Shown: positions 30,370 to 39,631, counted from the first letter of the stretch. The stretch: 52,815 nt of DNA from an uncultured Eubacteriales bacterium (GCA_902800625.1 CADCFG010000004.1:1-52815); one strand, 5' to 3'. The notes: generated from the letters alone by a model not told the origin. Program-made: numbers and translations.

Positions 30370-32745
30370 ATGAACGAACGCAACCTTCGCGTGCTGGAAT
30401 TCCCGAAGATCCTGGAGATGCTCTCGGCGCTGGCGGTGACGGAGCCGGGCCGGGAGGCCGCGCGGCAGCTGACGCCCTCGGGTGATGCGGATACCGTGCG
30501 CCGCTGGCAGGCCGAGACCGAGGAGGCCTCCTCGGTGTATGCCTACAACGGCTCCAACCCCATGGCCTGGTTCACCGACGTGCGCCCGTTTTTGAAGCTG
30601 GCGAAGGCCGGCGGCACGCTGAGCCCCAAGGCGCTTTTGCAGGTGGCGGACGTGCTGCGCGCGTCCCGCACGGTCAGGAGCGCGCTGGTGACGGACCGGG
30701 AGGACACGCCGCTGCTGACCGAGCTGGGCAGCCGCCTGGCCACGAACCGGGCGCTGGAGGAGGAAATCTTCGACGCCATCATCTCCGAGGAGGAGATCAG
30801 CGACCACGCCAGCCCCGACCTGTACGCCATCCGCCGCCAGATGCGGGTGCTGAACGACCGCGTGCGGGAGAAGCTGAACGGCATCATCCGTTCGTCCAGC
30901 ATGCAGAAGTACCTGATGGACGCCATCGTCACCATGCGCAACGGGCGCTACGTGGTGCCGGTGAAGGCGGAGTGCCGCGCCAACGTGCCCGGCATCGTCC
31001 ACGACCAGTCCGGCACCGGCTCCACGCTGTTCATCGAGCCCATGGGTGTGGTGGAGGCCGGCAACGAGCTGAAGCAGTGGACCATCAAGGAGAAGAACGA
31101 GATCGAGCGCATATTGGGCGAGTTCTCCGACAGGATCGCCCCGGACGCGGAGCTGATCGCCAGCAACCTGGACCTGATGGCCCGGCTGGACGTGATCTTT
31201 GCCAAGGCGGCCCTTGCCCGGCAGATGCGGGCCGTGCCGCCGAAGCTGAATGAGCAGGGCCACGTGCGCCTCATCCAGGCGCGGCACCCGCTGATCGACC
31301 CGCAAAAGGTGGTCCCATCCACACTGTGGCTGGGGGAGGAGTTCACCACGCTGGTGATCACCGGCCCCAACACCGGCGGCAAGACCGTGACGCTGAAGAC
31401 CGTGGGCCTGCTTTCGCTGATGGCCCAGGCGGGGCTTCAGATCCCCGCGGCTTATGGATCGGAGCTGGCCATATTCGACGAGGTGTTCGCCGACATCGGC
31501 GACGAGCAGTCCATCGAGCAGAGCCTGTCCACGTTCTCAAGCCACATGACCAACATCGTGGAGATATTGCAGAGCGTGACGCCGAGGTCGCTGGCGCTGT
31601 TTGACGAGCTGGGCGCGGGCACCGACCCCACCGAGGGCGCGGCGCTGGCCATGGCGATCCTCAACCACCTGCTCTCGATGAAGGTGACCACCATGGCCAC
31701 CACTCACTACAGCGAGCTCAAGGCCTTCGCCCTGGGCACGCCCGGGGTGGAGAACGCCTCCGTGGAGTTCAACGTGGAGACCCTGCGGCCCACCTACCGG
31801 CTGTCCATCGGTGTGCCAGGCAAGAGCAACGCCTTTGAGATTTCCCGGAAGCTGGGACTGCCGGAGTTCTTGATCGACGACGCCAACAGCCGCCTCAGCA
31901 AGGACGCCGTGCGATTTGAGGACGTGATCGCCAACGCGGAGTATCACCGCCAGATCGCCGAGAAGGAGCGGGAACTGGCCGAGCAGGCCCACCGGGAGAC
32001 CCAGAAGCTGCGGGATGAGGCCGAGCGGCTGCAGAAGGAGCTGGCCGCCAGGCGGGAAACCGAGCTGCGCAAGGCCCGGCAGGAGGCCCGGCAGCTGCTG
32101 CAAAAGGCCCAGCGGGAGAGCGAGCAGATCATTTCCGATTTGAAGAAGCAGCGCCGCGAGGGCGTGAAGGACCACGAGCTTCACAACCTGCGCGCCCAGT
32201 TGCAGGGGGCCATCGACGACAACACCGAGAAGATCGCCGCCCAGGAGGGCGAGGGCGCGCCGGTGAAGGAGGCCAGGGTGGGGGACACCGTGCTGCTGGT
32301 GAACCTGAACACCAAGGCCGTGATCGTCACGCCGCCGGACGGCAAGGGCGAATGTACCGTGCAGGCGGGGGCGCTGAAACTGAAGGCCAACATTGCCGAC
32401 ATGCGCACCGCCAAGCCCGACAAGCCGGAGAAGCCCAAGGGCCGCCAGCCCGCGAAGGGCTCCGGCGGCGGCTCGGGCTATGTGGGCGTGTCGCCCCGGG
32501 CTGTTCAGACGGAGTGCGATGTGCGCGGCATGAGCCTGGATGAAGCGCTGCTGGCCGTGGACATGTTCCTGGACGGCGCGGTGCTGAACAAGCTGGGCCA
32601 GGTGTACATCATCCACGGCAAGGGCACCGGCGTGCTGCGCAGCGGCATCCAGCAGCATCTGAGGAAGCACCCGGCCATCAAGTCCTTCCGCCTGGGCAAG
32701 TACGGCGAGGGCGAGGACGGCGTGACCGTGGCGGAGCTGAAATGA
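30370..32745 (+). CDS. mutS2: MutS2 endonuclease/ribosome-rescue ATPase
   Basis: A MutS paralogue lacking mismatch-recognition domains; in Firmicutes it has been linked to recombination control and to splitting collided ribosomes. The 791-residue product has the MutS core and clamp, a Walker A GPNTGGKT (332-339), Walker B ALFDELGAGTDPTEG, a long charged coiled-coil (about 515-605), a KOW-like segment and a C-terminal Smr domain with DVRGMSLDEAL and HGKGTG (His749). The ATG at 30370 has GGAG nine bases before it; a TTG nine bases earlier is too close. Length matches the family. Confidence 0.95.
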   Translation: MNERNLRVLEFPKILEMLSALAVTEPGREAARQLTPSGDADTVRRWQAETEEASSVYAYNGSNPMAWFTDVRPFLKLAKAGGTLSPKALLQVADVLRASRTVRSALVTDREDTPLLTELGSRLATNRALEEEIFDAIISEEEISDHASPDLYAIRRQMRVLNDRVREKLNGIIRSSSMQKYLMDAIVTMRNGRYVVPVKAECRANVPGIVHDQSGTGSTLFIEPMGVVEAGNELKQWTIKEKNEIERILGEFSDRIAPDAELIASNLDLMARLDVIFAKAALARQMRAVPPKLNEQGHVRLIQARHPLIDPQKVVPSTLWLGEEFTTLVITGPNTGGKTVTLKTVGLLSLMAQAGLQIPAAYGSELAIFDEVFADIGDEQSIEQSLSTFSSHMTNIVEILQSVTPRSLALFDELGAGTDPTEGAALAMAILNHLLSMKVTTMATTHYSELKAFALGTPGVENASVEFNVETLRPTYRLSIGVPGKSNAFEISRKLGLPEFLIDDANSRLSKDAVRFEDVIANAEYHRQIAEKERELAEQAHRETQKLRDEAERLQKELAARRETELRKARQEARQLLQKAQRESEQIISDLKKQRREGVKDHELHNLRAQLQGAIDDNTEKIAAQEGEGAPVKEARVGDTVLLVNLNTKAVIVTPPDGKGECTVQAGALKLKANIADMRTAKPDKPEKPKGRQPAKGSGGGSGYVGVSPRAVQTECDVRGMSLDEALLAVDMFLDGAVLNKLGQVYIIHGKGTGVLRSGIQQHLRKHPAIKSFRLGKYGEGEDGVTVAELK

Positions 32746-32776
32746 TGTCGTTATTCGGATAAACGCGGAGGCACCC

Positions 32777-33478
32777 ATGCAGAACATATACGATAACCCA
32801 ACCTTCTTCGACGGCTACAAACGCCTTCGGGAGAGGACGGACAACGCCAACGTGCTGTTCGAGACCCCGGCGCTGCTGTCGCTGCTGCCGGATTTGACGG
32901 GCAAGGCTGTGCTGGACCTGGGCTGCGGCGCGGGGGACCACTGCGTGGAGTTCGTGCGCCGGGGCGCTTCCCGGGTGCTGGGCATCGACATCTCCGAAAA
33001 GATGCTGGCACTGGCCCGGGACAAGAATGCCGACGCGCGCGTGGAGTACCGCCACCTGCCCATGGAGGAGCTGGACGCGCTGGAAGGCCCCTTCGACCTG
33101 ATCGCCAGCTCCCTGGCCATGCACTACGTGGCGGACTTTGCCGCTGTGGCGGGCCAGGCGCATCGGCTGCTGGGGGCCGGCGGACTGTTCGTGTTCTCCC
33201 AGGAGCACCCGCTGACCAGCTGCTTTACCACTGGTGAAAGGTGGACGAAGGACGAGGCGGGCAACAAGCTGTGGGCGAATATTTCCAACTACAGCGTGGA
33301 CGGCGAGCGGTTGTCCAGCTGGTTCGTGGACGGCGTGAAGAAGTACCACTGCACGTTCTCCACCATCGTCAACACGCTGGTGGACGCCGGGCTTTATCGT
33401 GGAGAGGCTGATCGAGCCCGTGCCCGACGAGGCCATGCTGGCGGCGTACCCGGACCGGTCGAAGGACCTGCTGCATAA
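32777..33478 (+). CDS. Class I SAM methyltransferase, frameshifted near the C-terminus
   Basis: A SAM-dependent methyltransferase with motif I VLDLGCGAGDHCVEF and DLIASSLAMHYV; the substrate is unknown. As the sequence stands, the product has 233 residues and ends in an Arg/Ala/Gly-rich tail. Removing one G from the GGG run at 33389-33391 restores a natural ending (AGF-IVERLIEPVPDEAMLA ... FLVVRARKS) that stops at 33513-33515, giving about 245 residues. Either the gene carries a recent one-base insertion or the assembly has an error here. It lies 31 bases after mutS2 and is probably in its operon. Confidence 0.85.
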   Translation: MQNIYDNPTFFDGYKRLRERTDNANVLFETPALLSLLPDLTGKAVLDLGCGAGDHCVEFVRRGASRVLGIDISEKMLALARDKNADARVEYRHLPMEELDALEGPFDLIASSLAMHYVADFAAVAGQAHRLLGAGGLFVFSQEHPLTSCFTTGERWTKDEAGNKLWANISNYSVDGERLSSWFVDGVKKYHCTFSTIVNTLVDAGLYRGEADRARARRGHAGGVPGPVEGPAA

Positions 33479-33507
33479 GCCGGACTTCCTGGTGGTGCGG
33501 GCGAGGA

Positions 33508-33613
33508 AGAGTTAAGAGTTTAGAGTTTAGATAAAGGAAGCTCAAAGGGGACAGGCGCCGTGCCGCCCTTTGGCCAATCAATCTCAACTCTGAACTTTGC
33601 GCTCTAAACCCTC
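33508..33613. repeat. Mirrored heptamer element, copy 3 (AGAGTTT type)
   Basis: Units AGAGTTA, AGAGTTT and AGAGTTT (33508-33528) and, after a spacer with its own CAAAGGG/CCCTTTG pairing, AACTCTG, AACTTTG, CGCTCTA and AACCCTC (33586-33613). The repeat is a diverged relative of the element at 9531-9609. The restored methyltransferase stop codon (33513-33515) lies across its first two units. Confidence 0.7.
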
Positions 33614-33621
33614 ACCCTGCG

Positions 33622-33653
33622 TTCACACCCTGTTCACGGCTTTGTGTTATCCT
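33622..33653 (+). promoter_or_regulatory. Pho-box-like control region of the two-component genes
   Basis: TTCACA-CCCTG-TTCACG is a direct repeat with an 11-base period (33622-33638), the spacing at which OmpR/PhoP-type regulators bind as dimers (Bacillus PhoP box TT(A/C/T)ACA with five-base gaps). TATCCT at 33648-33653 could serve as -10. No good -35 is present, as expected for an activated promoter. This suggests autoregulation. Confidence 0.5.
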
Positions 33654-33687
33654 GATGGAGAATGAGATTGTTGAGGTGATTCCTGTG

Positions 33688-34380
33688 ATGAAGACCAGAA
33701 TCCTGCTGGTGGATGACGATCCGAACATCCGCCAGCTTGTGAACCTGTATTTGGAGAAGGAAGGCTTCGAGGTGGAGATGGCGGACCGGGGCGATACGGC
33801 TCTGGAGAAGTTCCGCCTGTCGCCGCCGAACCTGATGCTGCTGGACGTGATGCTTCCCGGCATGGACGGCTGGCAGGTGCTGCGGGAGGCCCGCAAGGAC
33901 TCGAACGTGCCCATCATCATGCTCACCGCCAAGGACGAGACCTTCGACAAGGTGCTGGGTCTGGAGCTGGGCGCGGACGACTACATCGCCAAGCCCTTCG
34001 ACATGAAGGAACTGGTGGCCCGCATCAAGGCCGTCATCCGTCGCTACCAGCAGCCGGAGCAGTCCCAGGACGGCACAAAGGAGCTGTCCTTCCCGGGCCT
34101 GAAGGTGAACATCACCCAGTATTCCGTCACCTACATGGGCAAGGAACTGGAGATGCCCCCCAAGGAGTTGGAGCTACTCAATTTCCTGGCCAGTCATCCC
34201 AACCAGGTGTTCACCCGGGAACAGCTGCTGGAGCAGGTGTGGGGCTATGACTACTTCGGCGATTCCCGTACCGTGGACGTGCACATCAAGCGCCTGCGCG
34301 AGAAGCTGACCGAGGGCGAGAGCCTGGGCTGGCAGATCAAGACGGTCTGGGGCGTCGGCTATAAATTCGAGGTGAAGTAG
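33688..34380 (+). CDS. OmpR/PhoB-family response regulator
   Basis: A 230-residue transcription regulator. The receiver domain has the acidic pocket DDD (9-11), phospho-acceptor Asp53 in LLDVMLPGMDGW, and conserved T/K (MLTAKD; DYIAKPF). The C-terminal winged helix has MPPKELELLNFLASHPNQVF and DYFGDSRTVDVHIKRLREKL. The ATG at 33688 is eight bases after GAGGTGA. It is three bases upstream of its histidine kinase and is preceded by a possible binding repeat. PhoP/ResD-like by similarity; the stimulus is unknown. Confidence 0.93.
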   Translation: MKTRILLVDDDPNIRQLVNLYLEKEGFEVEMADRGDTALEKFRLSPPNLMLLDVMLPGMDGWQVLREARKDSNVPIIMLTAKDETFDKVLGLELGADDYIAKPFDMKELVARIKAVIRRYQQPEQSQDGTKELSFPGLKVNITQYSVTYMGKELEMPPKELELLNFLASHPNQVFTREQLLEQVWGYDYFGDSRTVDVHIKRLREKLTEGESLGWQIKTVWGVGYKFEVK

Positions 34381-34383
34381 CCC

Positions 34384-35823
34384 ATGCGCAGAAGCCTTTT
34401 CCTGCGCACCTACGGCGTGCTGCTGGCGGCCGTGCTGCTGACGATACTGATCTTCACCGGCGTGCTGGTGGCCTCCCGCCAGCAGGCCACGCAGGAGAGC
34501 TACGAGGCGGAGGTGCGCCGCCAGGCCCGCGAGGTGGCGGAGTACATGGCGAACCTGAACGCCCTCAGCTTCGTGCAGAGCAACGGCACCATGCGCGGGG
34601 TCATCCGGCGAAAGATCGGCGACATCTACAGCGCCTACAACGCCGACATCTGGATCGTCAGCTACGATTCCGGCACCGTGCAGTACCTGGACAAGAGCTG
34701 GAACACCACACGGTTCATCGCCACCGACGCCGTGCGGGAGCAGCTTTCCCTGATCCAGCAGGGCAACGAGATCCGCGTGGAGGGCCTGTTCCCGGAATTG
34801 GAGGACGGCGAGAACATCGTCACCATCGGCGTGCCCTGGTATTACGGGGAGAACGAGGTGGTGGGCGCGGTGCTGCTGCACATTCCCACATCCTCGCTGA
34901 AGGGGGGCCTCTCCAGCGTGCTGAACCAGGTCTTGCCTCCGGCGGTGTTGGCGGTGGTGCTGGGCACCATACTGGCCTTCTTCCTGGCCCGCAGCCAGGT
35001 GAAGCCCATGAAGGAGATGTCCAGCGCCGTGCGCGAGTTCTCCAAGGGCGATTTGACCCGGCGGGTGGATGTGCACTGCGGCGGCGAGCTGGAGGAGCTG
35101 GGCGATTCCATCAACCGCATGGCCGAGGAGCTGTCCCGGCTGGAGGACTCCCGGCGCAGCTTCGTGGCCAACGTGTCCCATGAGCTTCGCTCGCCCATCA
35201 CCTGCATGCGCGGCTATGTGCAGGCCATGCAGGACGGGGTGATCCCCCAGGAGGACATGCCCCGGTACTATCAAATCGTGCTGGACGAGACCGACCGGCT
35301 CACCGCGCTGGTGAACGACCTGCTGGACCTGTCCCGGCTGGAGTCGGGCAAGTTCCCGCTGACGCTGGCCCCCTTCGACGCCAACGAGCTTATGCGCCGC
35401 AACCTGATCAACTTTGAGCCGCGCATCGATGCCAAGAGCATCGCCGTGGAGGTGGAGCTTGCCGACGGGCCGCTGATGGTGATGGCCGACGCCAACCGCA
35501 TCAACCAGGTGGTGTCCAACATCATCGACAATGCCGTGAAGTTCATGGACGGCGAGGGCAGCCTGCTGACCGTGCGCACCGCGCGGCAGGGGAAGGACGT
35601 GCGATTTACCATCGCCAACAACGGGCCGAGGATCGCCGAGGCGGATCTGCCCTATATCTTCGAGCGCTTCTACAAGGCCGACAAGGCCCACACCTCCGGC
35701 CAGGGCACCGGCCTGGGCCTGTCCATCTGCCAGAGGATCATGCAGCAGCACGGTTCGAAGATCGAGGTGCGCTCCGACGATCGCCAGACGGCGTTTGAGT
35801 TCACGCTGCCCGCGGCAGAGTGA
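34384..35823 (+). CDS. Membrane sensor histidine kinase (HAMP, PhoR-like)
   Basis: A 479-residue kinase that should phosphorylate the response regulator encoded just upstream. Two membrane helices (about 9-31 and 178-200) flank an extracytoplasmic sensor of about 145 residues. A HAMP domain follows, then the H box FVANVSHELRSPI (His266), N box ISNIIDNAVKF-like VVSNIIDNAVKF, and G box GTGLGLSI. The first codons lie three bases from the regulator stop. The extracellular part resembles PhoR/ResE-type PAS-like sensors, but I cannot name a ligand. The HtrA-like gene 165 bases downstream has its own promoter and could be a target. Confidence 0.92.
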   Translation: MRRSLFLRTYGVLLAAVLLTILIFTGVLVASRQQATQESYEAEVRRQAREVAEYMANLNALSFVQSNGTMRGVIRRKIGDIYSAYNADIWIVSYDSGTVQYLDKSWNTTRFIATDAVREQLSLIQQGNEIRVEGLFPELEDGENIVTIGVPWYYGENEVVGAVLLHIPTSSLKGGLSSVLNQVLPPAVLAVVLGTILAFFLARSQVKPMKEMSSAVREFSKGDLTRRVDVHCGGELEELGDSINRMAEELSRLEDSRRSFVANVSHELRSPITCMRGYVQAMQDGVIPQEDMPRYYQIVLDETDRLTALVNDLLDLSRLESGKFPLTLAPFDANELMRRNLINFEPRIDAKSIAVEVELADGPLMVMADANRINQVVSNIIDNAVKFMDGEGSLLTVRTARQGKDVRFTIANNGPRIAEADLPYIFERFYKADKAHTSGQGTGLGLSICQRIMQQHGSKIEVRSDDRQTAFEFTLPAAE

Positions 35824-35832
35824 AGAACCCCC

Positions 35833-35882
35833 GAAGCCTTCAGCTGGCGGCAGCCTTGCCTCCCCTTTGAAGGGGCGGAGGG
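35833..35882. repeat. Degenerate double-hairpin repeat, copy 3
   Basis: CCTTCAGCTGGCGGCAGCC followed by CCCCTT-TG-AAGGGG (35862-35875) and GGAGG. It resembles the elements at 207-254 and 29389-29437 read in the opposite direction, but is less regular. It may also weaken transcription leaving the kinase gene. Confidence 0.4.
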
Positions 35883-35912
35883 GTTTAAAGAGTTAAAATA
35901 ACATTATACCGA

Positions 35913-35941
35913 TTGTACAACCGCCGATAAAGGGTTATAAT
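35913..35941 (+). promoter_or_regulatory. Promoter of the HtrA-like protease gene
   Basis: TTGTAC (35913-35918), 17 bases, consensus TATAAT (35936-35941), 47 bases before the start codon. Confidence 0.75.
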
Positions 35942-35987
35942 AGTGGATAATCGAGTATTCTATACCCACGAAAGAGAGGATCACCAT

Positions 35988-37118
35988 ATGAAGTATTCCA
36001 CCATCCTTTCCCGCCTGCTGGCGCTGGTGCTGGCGGCACTGATGCTCACAGGCATGCTGGCCTTGGGCGCTCCCGCCGAGGAAGCTGCGGAGCAGACCCC
36101 GTCCTACGACCTGATCTACTCCGCAAACAACCCCATCCCCGACATCGCCGACCGCGTGCGCCCCTCCATCGTGCAGTTGATCACCAAGGCGGAGAGCTGG
36201 GATGCCGTCACCCGCATTTCTGATGTGTACGAGACCGGCTATGGCTCGGCCTGCTACTTCCGGGCGCTGGACGACGGCCAGGGCGGCTATCTGCTGTCCA
36301 ACTACCACGTGGTGCAGGACGGCGACGCCTTCGTGGCCCGCTGGCTGGACGGCACCGAGATGGACGTGGAGCTGGTGGGCTATGACGACGGCACCGACAT
36401 CGCCGTGCTGAAGTTCGAGGGCGCGGCCCCTGAAGGCGCGGAGCCCATCGTGCTGGGGGATTCCGACGCGCTGCGCATCGGCGAGCTGGCCATCATCGTG
36501 GGCAACCCCTCCACCGGCTATGACGACGTGATGTTCGGCAGCGTCAGCGCGGGCATTATCTCGGGCCTGGAGCGCGAGGACGTGAACGCCGGCAACTTCA
36601 ACCACCACATCACCACCATCCAGATCGACGCGGCCCTCACCGGCGGCTACTCCGGCGGCGCTCTGCTGAACGCCAAGGGCGAGATGGTGGGCATCCCGGT
36701 GATCTACACCCTGGGCGAGGGCATGAACTTCTGCATTCCCATCAGCCCCGTAAAGGACTTCATCGAGCAGATCATCGCCAACGGCAACGTGGTGCGGCCC
36801 CGCATGGGCGTCACCGTCATCTCCATCGACGGCCCGGACGAGGCCATGCGGCGCTTCCCGCCGGCCGGCGCCCAGGTATATTCCGTGGAGAAGGGCACCC
36901 CGGCGGACAAGGCCGGCCTGCAGGAGAAGGACGTCATCACCGAGGCCAACGGCGAGCGCGTGCTCTCCAGCCAGGACCTGGTCAACGCCGTGGACAAGTG
37001 CGGCAAGGACCAGCCCATGGAGTTGAAGGTCTATCGCTATGAATACGACCAGGACGGCAACGTGAAGGGCGGCTATGAGGAGCTGACCCTGACGCTGGAG
37101 CTGGAGATCATCGACTAA
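35988..37118 (+). CDS. Exported trypsin-like serine protease with PDZ domain (HtrA/DegP-like)
   Basis: A 376-residue protease or chaperone for damaged exported proteins. It has a signal peptide or anchor (about 1-32), a trypsin-like domain with His in LLSNYHVV, Asp in GTDIAVLKF and Ser in TGGYSGGALLN, and a C-terminal PDZ domain (about 275-370) starting RPRMGVTV. The nucleophile block is GYSGGA rather than the common GNSGGP, an acceptable variant. GAGAGGA lies eight bases before the ATG. Location after a sensor kinase pair is typical for envelope-stress genes, though its own promoter makes the link indirect. A terminator hairpin follows. Confidence 0.9.
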   Translation: MKYSTILSRLLALVLAALMLTGMLALGAPAEEAAEQTPSYDLIYSANNPIPDIADRVRPSIVQLITKAESWDAVTRISDVYETGYGSACYFRALDDGQGGYLLSNYHVVQDGDAFVARWLDGTEMDVELVGYDDGTDIAVLKFEGAAPEGAEPIVLGDSDALRIGELAIIVGNPSTGYDDVMFGSVSAGIISGLEREDVNAGNFNHHITTIQIDAALTGGYSGGALLNAKGEMVGIPVIYTLGEGMNFCIPISPVKDFIEQIIANGNVVRPRMGVTVISIDGPDEAMRRFPPAGAQVYSVEKGTPADKAGLQEKDVITEANGERVLSSQDLVNAVDKCGKDQPMELKVYRYEYDQDGNVKGGYEELTLTLELEIID

Positions 37119-37129
37119 AGAACCACACT

Positions 37130-37170
37130 GGCGCGGTCGGCACGGTCCGGCCGCGCCTGTTGAGATTGTT
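37130..37170 (+). terminator. Intrinsic terminator after the protease gene
   Basis: An 11-bp stem GGCGCGGTCGG/CCGGCCGCGCC with one G-U pair and a 6-base loop, followed by TGTTGAGATTGTT. It also lies in front of ilvB, so an attenuator role cannot be excluded. Confidence 0.65.
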
Positions 37171-37188
37171 GGAAGGGGAGAAGTCTCC

Positions 37189-38892
37189 ATGCAGATGACC
37201 GGCGCACAGATTCTGATGGAGTGCCTGACGGAGCAGCGGGTGGACACCGTCTTCGGCTATCCGGGCGGCACCATACTGCATGTGTACGACGAGCTGCTGA
37301 ACTATCCGGGCATACGCCACATCCTTACGGCCCACGAGCAGGGCGCCTGCCACGCGGCGGACGGCTACGCGAGGAGCACGGGCCGGGTGGGCGTATGCTT
37401 TGCCACGTCCGGGCCCGGGGCCACCAACCTGGTCACCGGCATCGCCACCGCCTATATGGATTCCTCGCCCGTCGTGTGCATCACCTGCAACGTGGACCTG
37501 CCCCTGCTGGGCAAGGACTCCTTCCAGGAGGTGGATATCACCGGCGTCACCATGCCCATCACCAAGTGCAACTACCTGGTGCGGGACGTGAGCGACCTGG
37601 CAGACACCGTGCGCGAGGCCTTCGCCATCGCCCGCGGCGGCCGGCCCGGCCCGGTGCTGATCGACATTCCCAAGAACGTGACCACCGCCACAACGGAGTA
37701 CGAGCCCCTCTCCCGGAGCCAGCACGGCAAGACCGGCAAGCTGGGCCAGCTGATGAAGCGCTCCAGCCAGGACTTCAAGGCTCCCGAGCCGGATTACAGG
37801 GACATCGACATCCTCTGTGACATGATCCGCGCCAGTGAAAAGCCGCTGGTGATCTGCGGCGGCGGCGTGGTGCGCAGCCGCGCCGACTGGGAGTTCGAGG
37901 AGTTTGCCAACCGCATCGATGCGCCCGTGGGCATTACGGTGATGGGCGCCGGCGGCTTCCGGGGCCTTAATAAGCTGGCCACGGGGCTGGTGGGCATGCA
38001 CGGCAGCCAGGCCAGCAATATGGCCGTGGACGCCTGCGACCTGCTGATCGCCGTGGGCTGCCGGTTCTCCGACCGGGTGGCGCTGCAGCCTGCGTCCTTC
38101 GCCGGCAACGCGAAGATCGTGCAGATCGACATCGACCGCAGCGAGATCAACAAGAACGTGGAGACGGCCCACCACATCATCGGCGACGCCAAGCGGGTGC
38201 TGCAGCTGCTGAACGAGCGGCTGGAGCAGATGGACCACACCCCATGGAAGGACTACGTGTTCTCCTTCAAGACGGTGACGGAGTACGATGAGGCGGACGA
38301 CCGGCTGACGCCCAGGCAGGTGCTGGACGCCATCGCGCGCATCGCGCCCCGGGATGCCATATTCGCCACCGACGTGGGCCAGCACCAGATGTGGGCCCTT
38401 CAGCATCTACACTTTGAGTACTCCGGCCAGCTGGTCACCTCCGGCGGCTTCGGCACCATGGGCTTCGGCCTGGGCGCGGCCATCGGGGCCCAGGTGGGCA
38501 ACCCGGACAAGGTGGTCGTGCACATCACCGGCGACGGCAGCTTTCGCATGAACCTGAACGAGTTGTCCACGGAGCAGTATTACGACCTGCCCATCGTCAC
38601 GGTGCTTTTCAACAACGGCGCGCTGGGCATGGTGCGCCAGTGGCAGACGCTGACCTGCAACGGCCGCCACTCCCAGACCACTCTGGACCGCGGCCCGGAC
38701 TTCGTGAAGCTGGCGGAGGCCTACGGCATCGCCGGGCGGCGCGTGACGGATGTAGAGCAGCTGGAGGCGGCTCTCCACGAGGCCATCGACGGGGGCCGCG
38801 GCATGGTGATCGACTGCGCCATCGCCACCGACGAGCTGGTGCGGCCCATGGTGTCCGGCGGTGGCCGCATCACCGAGTTCATGGTGGACTGA
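37189..38892 (+). CDS. ilvB: Acetolactate synthase large subunit
   Basis: Thiamine-diphosphate enzyme that condenses pyruvate to acetolactate (or with 2-ketobutyrate) at the start of valine, leucine and isoleucine synthesis. The 567-residue product has the catalytic Glu region HEQGACHAADGYAR, a central FAD-binding domain, and the ThDP-Mg motif GDGSFRMNLNELSTEQ ... FNN. GGGGAG lies about eight bases before the ATG. The regulatory subunit gene follows after 15 bases, which distinguishes it from a catabolic acetolactate synthase. Confidence 0.95.
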   Translation: MQMTGAQILMECLTEQRVDTVFGYPGGTILHVYDELLNYPGIRHILTAHEQGACHAADGYARSTGRVGVCFATSGPGATNLVTGIATAYMDSSPVVCITCNVDLPLLGKDSFQEVDITGVTMPITKCNYLVRDVSDLADTVREAFAIARGGRPGPVLIDIPKNVTTATTEYEPLSRSQHGKTGKLGQLMKRSSQDFKAPEPDYRDIDILCDMIRASEKPLVICGGGVVRSRADWEFEEFANRIDAPVGITVMGAGGFRGLNKLATGLVGMHGSQASNMAVDACDLLIAVGCRFSDRVALQPASFAGNAKIVQIDIDRSEINKNVETAHHIIGDAKRVLQLLNERLEQMDHTPWKDYVFSFKTVTEYDEADDRLTPRQVLDAIARIAPRDAIFATDVGQHQMWALQHLHFEYSGQLVTSGGFGTMGFGLGAAIGAQVGNPDKVVVHITGDGSFRMNLNELSTEQYYDLPIVTVLFNNGALGMVRQWQTLTCNGRHSQTTLDRGPDFVKLAEAYGIAGRRVTDVEQLEAALHEAIDGGRGMVIDCAIATDELVRPMVSGGGRITEFMVD

Positions 38893-38907
38893 GGGGGGGC
38901 AAGCGCG

Positions 38908-39459
38908 ATGAACGAAATCAAGAGGCATACCCTGGCGGTGCTGGTGGACAACGAGGCGGGCGTGCTGTCCCGCGTGGCGCGGCTGTTCTCCGGCAAGGGC
39001 TACAACATCGATTCCCTGGCGGTGGGCACCACCCACGATCCCGCCGTCTCCCGCATCACCATCGAGGTGCTGACCGATGAAAAGCAGGCGCGGCTGATCT
39101 GTATGCAGCTGCGGAAGCTGATCTGCGTCCATTCGGTGAAGCGCCTGGCCGCGGAGCACGCCATCCGGCGCGAACTGGTGCTGATCAAGGTCTCCGCACC
39201 CACCCACGAGATCCGCAACGAGATCATCCAGATCGCCAACATATTCAGGGCTTCCATTATCGACGTGGCCACCGAATCGCTGACCATCGCTCTGATCGGC
39301 GATGACAGCAAGGCGGAGGCGATCCAGAACCTGCTGGACGAGTTTGGCATACTCGAGCTGGTGCGCACCGGCATGGTGGCGCTGGAGCGGGGCCAGTACA
39401 CCATCGACGAGCAGACCAAGGAAAAGGGAGAATTCGACTACGGCAAGAATGTGCTGTAG
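38908..39459 (+). CDS. ilvN: Acetolactate synthase small (regulatory) subunit
   Basis: Binds valine and activates the large subunit. The 183-residue product has an N-terminal ACT domain (about 6-80; LAVLVDNEAGVLSRVARLFS and YNIDSL) and a C-terminal ALS regulatory domain (about 85-170). A GGGGGGG ribosome binding site lies before the ATG. No ilvC, ilvD or leu genes follow. Confidence 0.95.
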   Translation: MNEIKRHTLAVLVDNEAGVLSRVARLFSGKGYNIDSLAVGTTHDPAVSRITIEVLTDEKQARLICMQLRKLICVHSVKRLAAEHAIRRELVLIKVSAPTHEIRNEIIQIANIFRASIIDVATESLTIALIGDDSKAEAIQNLLDEFGILELVRTGMVALERGQYTIDEQTKEKGEFDYGKNVL

Positions 39460-39631
39460 AGGTTTCGGGCGGGGGCAGGCCCCAGGGACCCTGCCGATCC
39501 GTCTTCGATGAAAATCGCACTGTGATGTTTTCGTGGCGCTCAGTCCCCTGCCAAGCCCCCTCAGATGCCTCTGCACAAGCGGGCGGGCGACGGGTACAGA
39601 CAGTTCAACGACAGAATTGAAAGGATAATAT

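Noticed and set aside
37119..37188. T-box or leader peptide attenuator before ilvB
   Set aside because: The single hairpin follows the protease stop within about ten bases and fits a terminator; there is no room for a T-box and no branched-chain codon run.
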